NCBI GenBank assembly: GCA_001777455.1
Contig: MFDZ01000019.1
Coordinates: 556-8,784 of the forward strand
Source of the DNA: Candidatus Daviesbacteria bacterium RIFCSPLOWO2_02_FULL_41_8
GTDB lineage: Bacteria; Patescibacteriota; Microgenomatia; Daviesbacterales; UBA10151
Reading direction: 5' to 3'
Length of the DNA stretch: 8,229 bases
Position numbers and translations under genes: made by a program. The notes under the pieces are model-generated. The model was not told the origin of the DNA, made no database searches, and saw only the letters and a list, made by a program, of their open reading frames with translations. Below are positions 1 through 5,637 of this stretch, in pieces (the first letter of the stretch is position 1; each line of letters opens with the position of its first letter).

Positions 1-688
1 TCCAGTATTTGCCATAAGCAGTAATGGATTCTGTCCGGGATCCGTCGGTATTGACATACATAGCCCGGCTGTCAAAGGTACAGGTCCCGGGAGCTTTACC
101 GGTACAGGGACCCAGGTAATTAAATCTGATAATCAGATTTCTCGGGGATCCTGAGGAAAGATTGACTACCACCGGAACATCCACATAAAATTGTCCGCTT
201 GGAAACGTTAATTTGGTAGAAATAGCTGCACCGTCCAGATTACTAAATGACACACCGTTAAAAGTAGCCGACTGAGCAGTTACCGGAGCCGGAGTAGCAG
301 TGGCTGCAGGAGCAGGGGTAGCTGTAGGTTCCGCAGGAGCCGGAGTAGCAGTGGCTGCAGGAGCAGGGGTAGCTGTAGGCGCAGGGGGAGTTGGGGTAGC
401 AGTAGGGCCCGGAGTTGGGGTAGCTGTGGCTGCAGGCTCAGGCGGACCCAAAGGAGAAGTTAACTCCAGAGTAACTTGCGGCCTTGTAGCCATCCATTGT
501 CCATTCCTTTGAAATGTATTTTCTCCTTCAATAAACTTAACCGGGGGTTGTTCGGTGGCCCTGGATTTAATAATCTGCTGTTCCCGGATCAATTTTATCC
601 CTAAAGGAAGAGCTAAAACCAATATCCCCAAAACAAGGAGATTGATAAGAACTTTTTTGCTTTTAAAATAACTTAAAAAATCTCCCAT
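1..688 (-). CDS. Membrane-anchored surface protein with Pro-Ala-Thr linker (3'-truncated by window edge)
   Basis: An open frame starts at ATG 688-686 and continues off the left edge, giving 229 complete codons. Seen: a short basic N-terminus (KSKK), one hydrophobic segment at about residues 12-32, a juxtamembrane stretch GIKLIREQQIIKSRAT (30-45), a linker of almost only Pro, Ala and Thr (about 79-137), and then a region rich in beta-prone residues (138 onward) with two cysteines (PCTGKAPGTC). This layout fits a signal-anchored extracellular protein whose stiff linker carries a beta-sandwich-like domain; that role is inferred. I do not recognise the C-terminal domain. The start lies 2 bases after the TAA of the upstream 87-residue gene and has no Shine-Dalgarno site, so reinitiation by translational coupling is likely. 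The two proteins share their anchor motif and may form one operon of surface proteins. Confidence 0.8.
   Translation of the reverse strand, partial: MGDFLSYFKSKKVLINLLVLGILVLALPLGIKLIREQQIIKSRATEQPPVKFIEGENTFQRNGQWMATRPQVTLELTSPLGPPEPAATATPTPGPTATPTPPAPTATPAPAATATPAPAEPTATPAPAATATPAPVTAQSATFNGVSFSNLDGAAISTKLTFPSGQFYVDVPVVVNLSSGSPRNLIIRFNYLGPCTGKAPGTCTFDSRAMYVNTDGSRTESITAYGKYW
285..379. repeat. 51-bp-period direct repeat encoding the Pro-Ala-Thr linker
   Basis: A 44-bp segment at 285-328 recurs without mismatch at 336-379, an offset of 51 bp or exactly 17 codons. Related, less exact GGNGTAGC-type units continue to about 435. Read on the minus strand, each unit encodes PTATPAPAATATPAP. Because the period is a multiple of three, copy-number change would lengthen or shorten the linker without breaking the frame. 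Confidence 0.85.
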
Positions 689-690
689 AT

Positions 691-954
691 TTACGGCACC
701 AGCAATGCTTTATCAATTACTTTCACATTTATATCTAATGTCGGAGTATTGCAAGTCGGGGGATTAGTACTGGCGTCACAGGTAATCACATTGCCGTTAC
801 TATCTTTAATCTCAAAAGCATTTACAAAACTGGTTGTAGCTTTACTTTTAAGTGTCTGTTGTTTTTGAACCAGATAAATTCCCACCACTAACCCTACAAC
901 CAACACAAGAACAACTATGATAGTAATCACTTGTTTTATACCCAATGCCTTCAT
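691..954 (-). CDS. Small membrane-anchored exported protein (87 aa)
   Basis: Complete frame from ATG 954-952 to TAA 693-691. Seen: a basic start (MKALGIKQ), a strongly hydrophobic segment at about residues 9-28, and the juxtamembrane stretch GIYLVQKQQTLKSKATT (25-41). A short polar domain follows with two cysteines (C59, C68) separated by a Thr/Pro-rich loop, ending in LDINVKVIDKALLVP. The anchor closely matches that of the next gene downstream (GI-L---QQ--KS-AT), so the two are probably related in their export region. No Shine-Dalgarno site precedes the start; a promoter-like pair lies about 20-50 bp upstream. The tail reads like the opening of a longer extracellular domain, so this could be a shortened family member. 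I cannot assign a function beyond a predicted surface protein. Confidence 0.7.
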   Translation of the reverse strand: MKALGIKQVITIIVVLVLVVGLVVGIYLVQKQQTLKSKATTSFVNAFEIKDSNGNVITCDASTNPPTCNTPTLDINVKVIDKALLVP

Positions 955-972
955 AATTAATACTACATATCT

Positions 973-1002
973 ATAGTTAACTATTTATAGTAAGTTTGTC
1001 AA
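973..1002 (-). promoter_or_regulatory. Possible sigma-70-type promoter for the surface-protein pair
   Basis: On the minus strand a perfect TTGACA (1002-997) is followed after 18 bp by AACTAT (978-973), which keeps the key A2, A5 and T6 of TATAAT. Transcription would start near 966, giving a leader of about 12 bases to the ATG at 954 with no Shine-Dalgarno site. The -35 word is strong and the -10 word is weak. Confidence 0.4.
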
Positions 1003-1536
1003 TAGCAGACAATAATATTGTACGACATCAAAGAAATACTATAAAAGATTTGTCTAAGTTCTATAGCGTATTTTTAACAAAAACAAATATATTTTTGATT
1101 GTAACTAGAAGTTAAAAAAATTTAACAATAATTAAAAAGTACGACACAAGTTTCATTACAAATGCTCAATGAATGCTGTCTTGGCAAGTGTTGAAGCTGT
1201 TTAGGCACGAAGCTCTGTAATGCCCCTAAATCGGCTGATTGAAGGGGAGGACGTATGTTTAGTCATTTGGACTTTAGGGCTTTCTAAAGCTCTAAGCTAA
1301 TATTGATATATTTCAAAATTTAAGGATTTAGAATTATCAAAAATTCCGGTGGGAAAGGTAAAGAAATACGCACTGAAAACCAGGCTATAAAACGACACCA
1401 AATTACATTTATTTCTGCACACATTCAGCCGAACCGGGTCTCCTCCGGAAACCACTCTCATGACGTCGTATAAGATACATTGTGCGACATGATCAGTATA
1501 GGGAAGTTTATAACTATAGAAAGAAAGGAGGCTACT

Positions 1537-1593
1537 GTCACTCTGAACGCAGTGAAGAGTATAACTTATATCCTTCGTTACACTTAGGATGAC
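1537..1593. repeat. Dispersed hairpin repeat (REP/MITE-like)
   Basis: An imperfect inverted repeat has arms at 1537-1560 (beginning GTCACTCTGAACGCAGTGAA) and 1570-1593 (ending TTACACTTAGGATGAC). The arms agree at 15 of 24 positions, and every mismatch is a transition. The words match, from memory, a very common class of short dispersed repeats in bacterial drafts, of the form 'gtcattctgagcgcagcgaag ... atccttcg', whose spurious translations read like SVTKD or HSERSEES. It is non-coding and probably mobilised in trans or by recombination. No transposase is in the window. Confidence 0.65.
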
Positions 1594-1638
1594 AACATGA
1601 CTTATGGAGTGGGTCTCTCTTCCCTGTAGGGGCTTCGG

Positions 1639-1669
1639 GTATCCTTCATCTCTCGACAGACTCATGGAC
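1639..1669. repeat. Possible degenerate copy of a dispersed repeat
   Basis: The segment containing ATCCTTCATCTCTCGACAGA then CTCATGGAC resembles the common repeat wording 'atccttcgacaggctcaggatgac' with several changes. It lies about 45 bp from the clearer copy at 1537-1593. The match is by eye only and could be chance. Confidence 0.3.
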
Positions 1670-1679
1670 AATCTAGCAG

Positions 1680-1688
1680 TTATCCACA
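1680..1688 (+). other. Single perfect DnaA-box word
   Basis: TTATCCACA matches the classical E. coli DnaA box exactly. It is the only copy I found in the window, and no dnaA, dnaN or box cluster accompanies it. It may be chance, an isolated DnaA-titration site, or the edge of something unrecognised. Confidence 0.3.
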
Positions 1689-1746
1689 GGAGTTGCCAGA
1701 CACAGGCACAATATATCCTATAATTCACGACCTCTGGGCCTGCCTA

Positions 1747-1766
1747 CTATATCAATCTATATCAAT
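1747..1766. repeat. Tandem 10-bp duplication
   Basis: CTATATCAAT occurs twice head to tail (1747-1756 and 1757-1766) without mismatch, in non-coding DNA. No function can be assigned. Confidence 0.6.
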
Positions 1767-1872
1767 CATTCTTTTCACGAAAATCTTATAGTTTTTTCAC
1801 GCTTCTCTGTGTTGCTCCTCATCGTAAACTCCTCCACTTCCCCACTATTAGATTGATCTAACGCTCTATTTT

Positions 1873-1900
1873 GATATTTGATATTTGATATTTGATATTT
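1873..1900. repeat. Heptamer tandem array, 4 x GATATTT
   Basis: Four exact head-to-tail copies of GATATTT fill 28 bp, starting 10 bp past the stop codon of the polytopic membrane gene (stop at 1912-1910). It has the same size and unit number as arrays inside yebC (3591-3618) and tgt (7842-7869), but a different unit sequence. It resembles in form the heptanucleotide STRR repeats known from filamentous cyanobacteria. Confidence 0.9.
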
Positions 1901-1909
1901 AAATTATAT

Positions 1910-2692
1910 CTATCCTGTCCAGGAAGTAGTAAAGAAACTGATCAGAAGCACTATTACTCCTATCCCTGTATATTCCCATACTACCCTGCTGTTTAATTTC
2001 CCGCGTAATTTCTGTGTAGTTAGACCCAGAAGTACATACATGGCAGATGATAAGGCCAAAGACCAAATTGTTGTAGGAGAAGGCCAGAATGAAAAACTTA
2101 GGGCAAGCTCCCCTAATATTAGGCTTAATATAAAGCTTTGTATGATAATGGCTGATGAAATCCTCTCTTCCATCTGAATCGACCAGAGCACCTGCAAAAT
2201 AAGCGGAAAACTGAATAATGCTACTAAAACTCCATTCCATAAAAACAGTAAATTAAAGGCAAAGACAACGTGATAAATAAAAAACGCCGAAAGAAGTGTA
2301 AACAGGAAACTGGCAGTTGAGGCGGCCCGGTATAGAGGAATTGTACGAAGACTGGCCACATTAAATACATTCTGCGCTAAAAGCAACAGATAAAAAGTCA
2401 AGCCGAATAAAAATGCAACCGGTAGTCTTGTAAGCCACCTGACAGGCAAAAGAAAATAAAAGCTGGCCACAGCCAAAGTAAAAAAAGTTGGCAATATCAT
2501 TAAAATCAAGGCTTTTGTTAAATTTAATCCCTCCCATAAAGACCAGAGAGAGAGAATATATGCCAGAACCGAGAGACCTGCCAGAAATTTAAATCTTAAA
2601 TTAAAATCAACTAATTGAGTTGACAACAGCCCTATAGTTAATAGCGCTGAGCTGATGATGATTTTGTGCCGTTTATTTAGTTGAAAATTCAT
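1910..2692 (-). CDS. Polytopic membrane protein of unknown function (260 aa)
   Basis: ATG 2692-2690 is preceded by GGAG (2702-2699) at 6-bp spacing, a good Shine-Dalgarno site; the stop is TAG at 1912-1910. Seen: about nine hydrophobic segments at roughly residues 11-28, 34-54, 60-83, 88-108, 124-144, 145-170, 180-201, 207-227 and 240-256. Charged loops are short, for example KLRGKLNSR at 228-236, and there is no soluble domain. I see no catalytic or transporter signature. It is the last gene of the yebC-ruvC operon, separated from ruvC by 72 bp that contain hairpins. From memory, similar unnamed membrane proteins occur near ruvC in Microgenomates genomes. It could be a membrane-integral scaffold or enzyme, but nothing here decides. 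Confidence 0.8.
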   Translation of the reverse strand: MNFQLNKRHKIIISSALLTIGLLSTQLVDFNLRFKFLAGLSVLAYILSLWSLWEGLNLTKALILMILPTFFTLAVASFYFLLPVRWLTRLPVAFLFGLTFYLLLLAQNVFNVASLRTIPLYRAASTASFLFTLLSAFFIYHVVFAFNLLFLWNGVLVALFSFPLILQVLWSIQMEERISSAIIIQSFILSLILGELALSFSFWPSPTTIWSLALSSAMYVLLGLTTQKLRGKLNSRVVWEYTGIGVIVLLISFFTTSWTG

Positions 2693-2713
2693 AACTTACT
2701 CCGAACTAATAAA

Positions 2714-2758
2714 CGAAGTTTGAAAGCTCATCTTTCAAACAAAGTTTTCAAGCTTCGC
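2714..2758 (-). terminator. Hairpin cluster after ruvC, possible attenuator or weak terminator
   Basis: GTTTGAAAG (2718-2726) and CTTTCAAAC (2732-2740) form a perfect 9-bp stem with a 5-base loop. A longer competing stem pairs 2714-2728 with 2744-2758 at 13 of 15 positions. The two stems share the left arm, so only one can form at a time. On the minus strand the short hairpin is followed by TTCGTTTATTAG, a poor U-tract. It could partly end transcription between ruvC and the membrane gene, or protect RNA ends. Confidence 0.45.
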
Positions 2759-2764
2759 TTATAA

Positions 2765-3298
2765 CTACTTATTCACTAACTTTAATACATGACAAATAGC
2801 TATTGCTAGAGCATCAGTGGCATCATCCAAATGCCCGCCTTTCCAGCTTACCTTCAGTTTGTTTCTTCTCCTGCCGGCTGTTCCCAAAAACTTTCTGACC
2901 CCGTCGTGCACCTGATTTTTATCCGCCCGGCCGGAACCTGCCACCATTAATTTTATTTGCGGCCCGGTATAGTCCTGAAACGGGATTTTGTGTTGGGAGG
3001 CAGTTAACATTATTACTCCCCTAGCCTGACCGACTGTAATGGCGGTTTTTGTATTGGCCCCGAAAAATAACATCTCACAAACCATTTGATCCGGCTGGTA
3101 TTTTTTAATCACCTGAGTCAACTCACTGTGTATTATATGTAGGCGGTCCTGCATCAGCCTGTCTTTAGATGTACTGATATTCCCATAAGAAATGAGTTCA
3201 ATATCGTATTTAAATTCCCTGCTTAAAATATCATCAGGGATTTTTATCACTCCATAACCCGTTGTAGCTGTCCCGGGATCAATGCCAAGTATTATCAT
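2765..3298 (-). CDS. ruvC: Crossover junction endodeoxyribonuclease RuvC
   Basis: RuvC is the dimeric resolvase that cuts Holliday junctions symmetrically, normally with the RuvAB branch-migration motor, during recombinational repair. Seen: GIDPGTATTGYG at 5-16 with the first catalytic Asp (D7); VCEMLFFGANTKTAITVGQA at 73-92 with the catalytic Glu (E75); and HLDDATDALAIA at 156-167 carrying D159 and D162, matching D138/D141 of the E. coli enzyme. All four acidic residues are present. The length of 177 is close to the usual 160-175. A basic stretch GRRRNKLKVSWKGG (142-155) before the last motif looks like an insertion. The ATG (3298-3296) overlaps the yebC stop as ATGA with no Shine-Dalgarno site, so translation is probably coupled. 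ruvA and ruvB are not in the window. Confidence 0.96.
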   Translation of the reverse strand: MIILGIDPGTATTGYGVIKIPDDILSREFKYDIELISYGNISTSKDRLMQDRLHIIHSELTQVIKKYQPDQMVCEMLFFGANTKTAITVGQARGVIMLTASQHKIPFQDYTGPQIKLMVAGSGRADKNQVHDGVRKFLGTAGRRRNKLKVSWKGGHLDDATDALAIAICHVLKLVNK

Positions 3299-4041
3299 AG
3301 TTCAAAATTCGCAAACACTTTCTGCACATCATCCAGCTCTTCCAACTTCTCCGTAAAATCCAAAACTTTTTTTGCGGTTTCGTCGTCTTTGATTGGCACT
3401 AAAATATTTGGCTTAAACACTAATCCTTGCGACTCTACCCCAAATCCGGCCTGAGTAATTTTATTACCCATAGTATTTAGTTCTGAGCTTTGTGTATATA
3501 CTAAATACTTTTGCATATTGTCTTCAATATAGTCTTCTATCTCCTCCGCTCCCAGATCAATCAGTTCTAATATTTCCTCGTCTTTATTCTTGACTCTTGA
3601 CTCTAGACTCTTGACTCTAATCTCCCCTTTCCTCTCAAACATATAGGCCACGCTCCCCTGTCCGCCCAAACTGCCCCCGTTTTTTTCGAAAATGTTTTTT
3701 ACCAACTGTAGAGTCCGCATTTTATTATCCGTTACGCCTTCTATTAAAAATGCGATTTTGCCTGGCCCGAAGCCTTCATATAAAACTTCTTCCAAAGTTT
3801 GACCCGGCAGCTTGCCTAAACCCCGGTCAATAGCCCGCTGGACGTTCTCTTTGGGCAGATTAACTGCCTTTGCTTCCTCTATAGTCATCCTCAGCCTGGG
3901 ATTTGATTCCGGATCACCGGAGTCGCCGAGCTTAACGGCAATAGTGATGGCATTGGCCAATTTGGTAAAAGTCTGGCCGCGCTTGATATCCGCCACTCCT
4001 TTTTGCCGTTTTATAGTTGACCATTTACTGTGACCTGACAT
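3295..4041 (-). CDS. yebC: YebC/PmpR-family protein (TACO1 family)
   Basis: Members of this family act as DNA-binding regulators or as ribosome-associated translation factors; which applies here is unknown. Seen: the family opening MSGHSKWSTIKRQKGVADIK (1-20), PKENVQRAIDRGLG (63-76), YEGFGPGKIAFLIE (88-101), TDNKMRTLQLVKNIFEKNGG (104-123), GGQGSVAYMFERKG (126-139) and the C-terminal LEELDDVQKVFANFEL. I chose ATG 4041-4039 because it gives this opening. The frame is open 21 codons further upstream, but those residues (MIATYCKKIW...) do not fit the family and overlap the promoter region. The length is 248 aa. Residues 142-151 are encoded by a heptamer array and form an insertion of about five residues relative to E. 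coli YebC. No Shine-Dalgarno site precedes the start. It is the first gene of an operon with ruvC. Confidence 0.95.
   Translation of the reverse strand: MSGHSKWSTIKRQKGVADIKRGQTFTKLANAITIAVKLGDSGDPESNPRLRMTIEEAKAVNLPKENVQRAIDRGLGKLPGQTLEEVLYEGFGPGKIAFLIEGVTDNKMRTLQLVKNIFEKNGGSLGGQGSVAYMFERKGEIRVKSLESRVKNKDEEILELIDLGAEEIEDYIEDNMQKYLVYTQSSELNTMGNKITQAGFGVESQGLVFKPNILVPIKDDETAKKVLDFTEKLEELDDVQKVFANFEL
3591..3618. repeat. Heptamer tandem array inside yebC, 4 x (T/A)GACTCT
   Basis: Four head-to-tail heptamers lie at 3591, 3598, 3605 and 3612. Three are TGACTCT and one is AGACTCT. On the coding strand they give the basic, polar stretch RVKSLESRVK (residues 142-151), where the family normally has a shorter turn after the 'SVAY.F..KG.I' strand. 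The reading frame is kept. Confidence 0.9.
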
Positions 4042-4061
4042 ATATATTCGAAACGTAATAG

Positions 4062-4090
4062 ATGGTAGCTTAATCCAAATTTTTTTGCAA
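4062..4090 (-). promoter_or_regulatory. Possible yebC-ruvC operon promoter
   Basis: On the minus strand TTGCAA (4090-4085) and TACCAT (4067-4062; 4 of 6 to TATAAT) are separated by 17 bp. The start point would be near 4055, giving a leader of about 14 bases. TTGCAA is its own reverse complement and occurs twice (4085-4090, 4095-4100) with a 4-bp gap, so the pair could also be an operator. Confidence 0.35.
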
Positions 4091-4123
4091 TAAGTTGCAA
4101 TCAAACAAACATAACACGAAACA

Positions 4124-4153
4124 TTGACAAGTAGTCTACTTTATAACTATACT
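4124..4153 (+). promoter_or_regulatory. Strong sigma-70-type promoter for the TPR gene
   Basis: A perfect TTGACA (4124-4129) and TATACT (4148-4153; 5 of 6 to TATAAT) are separated by 18 bp. The predicted start point is near 4159-4161, only about 4-6 bases before the ATG at 4165. The mRNA would be nearly leaderless. Confidence 0.65.
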
Positions 4154-4164
4154 TCCTCACTTAG

Positions 4165-4899
4165 ATGGACAACTCCTCTTTATCCTCAAGCCTTTACCAA
4201 CAAGCTATAGACGCTGCTCTGGATTCCAAATGGGAAGAAGCCTTAAAACTCAATAAGAAAATTATTAAAACGGAACCGCAAAACATTGATGCATTAAACC
4301 GCCAGGCCAAGGCTTACATGGAGCTGGGTAAAACTACTCTGGCAAAAAAATACTACTCAGAAACGTTAAAAATCGACCCTTATAATCCAATTGCCCAAAA
4401 AAATTTAAAAATTATGAAATCATTTAAATCAAACGGCCAACCCGGCATCTGTCGGACCAACTGCCACAGTAAATTATCCCCTTCTCTATTTTTGCAGGAA
4501 CCCGGAAAAACTAAGATGGTCAACTTGTTGAAGGTGGCTGAACCTCAAAAGTTATCCCAAATTTATTGTGGAATGAGAGTTGAAATGGAGGTAAAAAATA
4601 GAAAAATTACCATTGTTGACGGAAACGGTAATTACCTGGGGGTTTTACCGGACGACATCAGCCATCACCTGCTTCGGCTTTATAAAGGAGGTAATAAATA
4701 CGAGTTGTTTGTTAAATCCGTCAGGGTAAACAGTCTGTCGGTCATTATAAAAGAAACCTTCCGTAGTAAAAGGTTTAAAAACCAGCCGTCATTCTTGGAA
4801 TTCTCCGACTCCAGCGCCGCCACCACTTTGTTAACTTCTCTTGACAGAAGCGGTGACACTGAAGATCCGCAGGAAGCCGAAGAAGAACAAGAAGTTTAA
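4165..4899 (+). CDS. TPR protein with a C-terminal beta domain (244 aa)
   Basis: Two tetratricopeptide repeats are visible at about residues 10-43 (QAIDAALDSKWEEALKLNKK, then EPQNIDAL) and 44-77 (AKAYMELGKTTLAKKYYSET, then IDPYNPIA), usually a protein-binding scaffold. A linker with CRTNC (96-100) follows. Then comes a domain of about 100 residues that starts FLQEPGKTKMVNLLKVAEP and contains VDGNGNYLGVLPDDISHHLL (151-170), GGNKYELFVKSV and IIKETFRSKRFKNQPSF (194-210). The tail is acidic. From memory this TPR plus beta-domain layout forms a family that also occurs outside CPR; no function is known to me. A cytoplasmic location is likely, since there is no signal peptide or membrane span. It starts next to a strong promoter without a Shine-Dalgarno site and diverges from yebC. 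Its stop lies 18 bp from the end of the convergent gene. Confidence 0.87.
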   Translation: MDNSSLSSSLYQQAIDAALDSKWEEALKLNKKIIKTEPQNIDALNRQAKAYMELGKTTLAKKYYSETLKIDPYNPIAQKNLKIMKSFKSNGQPGICRTNCHSKLSPSLFLQEPGKTKMVNLLKVAEPQKLSQIYCGMRVEMEVKNRKITIVDGNGNYLGVLPDDISHHLLRLYKGGNKYELFVKSVRVNSLSVIIKETFRSKRFKNQPSFLEFSDSSAATTLLTSLDRSGDTEDPQEAEEEQEV

Positions 4900-4917
4900 A
4901 GTCTTACAAGGTAATTT

Positions 4918-5625
4918 TTAGACCTTCAGCAGATTAATGACTCCGGCGCTATCTAAAACCGGACCATTGCTGTCTTTGCTCAAACTTCTAATCTTATAAA
5001 AATCCATCATTTGCTCAGTTGAGAAAGGTTTGGGAATTTTTGTCAGCTCTCCAACCTTCAATTCACCTAACATAGATGCCAACATCTTCTTTTTTTCCGG
5101 AACCCTTGAATAAACCAAAGCCCTGATTTGCGTTTTAAAAGTAATGTTGCCCTTTTCTTTCCTGGGTCCGAGTACCACCTGCCAACAGAAGTGATCATCC
5201 TGCCCTAATTGAGACAAATTCTGAAATATATTGTTGGGACCTTCGGGGTGTTTTTTTTGATCTTTTGACCCCACCTCCCAGATAGAAACATCTCCAGTGT
5301 TGAAGCCAAGAGCATAATCTTCCAACTCCAAAAGATTTAAAACCGGGGCAAACTTAACCAATATCATCTTTGGACCATAGATAGTTAAGGCCGCCTGGGT
5401 ACCTTTAAAAAGCCTCTCGATGCTGATAATTAACCCGGCATCAAGTAATAATCCGCCAATTGAATCCAGTACGGAAGCGGTAAATTGCTCTGTTTGACGT
5501 ATCAGGAATAAACCATAATCGACGCTTTTAGTTTCAGGAATCTCCTGGTAATCCTGCATTGACCGGAAAGCCAAAACAAACGAGATCCCGACTATCAGTA
5601 AAAAAAGTATTATCCAGAAAACCAT
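4918..5625 (-). CDS. Single-span membrane protein of unknown function (235 aa)
   Basis: Complete frame, ATG 5625-5623 to TAA 4920-4918. Seen: an N-terminal membrane segment (residues 3-20) with almost nothing before it, then a cytosolic or extracellular alpha/beta region. Notable stretches are NIFQNLSQLGQDDHFCWQVV (132-151), LGPRKEKGNITFKTQIRALV (152-171) and KIPKPFSTEQMMDFYKIRSL (196-215). The pattern 'L..L...D.F.WQ..L.P' resembles, from memory, the N-terminal domain of membrane-associated VirB4/DUF87-like ATPases common in CPR, but no Walker motif is present. That likeness is tentative. It follows the LCP-like gene by 12 bp, so the two are probably co-transcribed. A weak AGGA and a TATAAT word both lie in or next to the gap. 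Confidence 0.75.
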   Translation of the reverse strand: MVFWIILFLLIVGISFVLAFRSMQDYQEIPETKSVDYGLFLIRQTEQFTASVLDSIGGLLLDAGLIISIERLFKGTQAALTIYGPKMILVKFAPVLNLLELEDYALGFNTGDVSIWEVGSKDQKKHPEGPNNIFQNLSQLGQDDHFCWQVVLGPRKEKGNITFKTQIRALVYSRVPEKKKMLASMLGELKVGELTKIPKPFSTEQMMDFYKIRSLSKDSNGPVLDSAGVINLLKV

Positions 5626-5637
5626 AGAGATTATATC

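Larger units (their letters stand above)
955..1909. other. Long intergenic region, no convincing gene
   Basis: About 955 bp separate the surface-protein pair from the stop of the polytopic membrane gene. Positions 955-1150 are very AT-rich, with small inverted repeats (1010-1020; 1111-1126) and an 8-bp direct repeat GTACGACA at 1020-1027 and 1139-1146. Positions 1200-1310 hold short hairpins, such as CCCCT...AGGGG near 1227-1251, but nothing I recognise as an RNA gene. Positions 1537-1593 are a mobile-type hairpin repeat and 1680-1688 a DnaA-box word. The stretch ends with short tandem repeats at 1747-1766 and 1873-1900. A 143-codon minus-strand frame at 1297-1728 runs through the hairpin repeat and is probably not a gene. 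Confidence 0.75.

Noticed and set aside
300..512. Plus-strand frame of almost only Gly, Ala and Val
   Set aside because: It is the antisense reading of the Pro-Ala-Thr linker repeat of the surface protein.
1010..1126. Small AT-rich inverted repeats (1010-1020, 1111-1126)
   Set aside because: Such short palindromes are expected by chance in DNA this AT-rich.
1200..1310. Possible structured RNA with hairpins (CCCCT...AGGGG, GGGCTT...AAGCTC)
   Set aside because: The stems are short and interrupted and match no RNA class I recognise; not enough to call a gene.
1297..1728. 143-codon minus-strand frame in the gene-free region
   Set aside because: It runs straight through the dispersed hairpin repeat (SVTKD-type translation), has no Shine-Dalgarno site, an odd composition rich in Ser, Tyr and Cys, and no recognisable domain.
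1899..2240. 113-codon minus-strand frame
   Set aside because: It overlaps the polytopic membrane gene in another frame, which has a good ribosome site and coherent membrane segments.
3812..4033. 73-codon plus-strand frame
   Set aside because: Antisense of the conserved N-terminal part of yebC.
4042..4104. 21-codon upstream extension of yebC
   Set aside because: The added residues do not match the family, and the region carries promoter-like elements; MSGHSKW is the family start.
5632..5637. TATAAT word just before the 235-residue gene
   Set aside because: There is no fitting -35 word at 16-19 bp; the gene is more simply read from the LCP-like gene's transcript.
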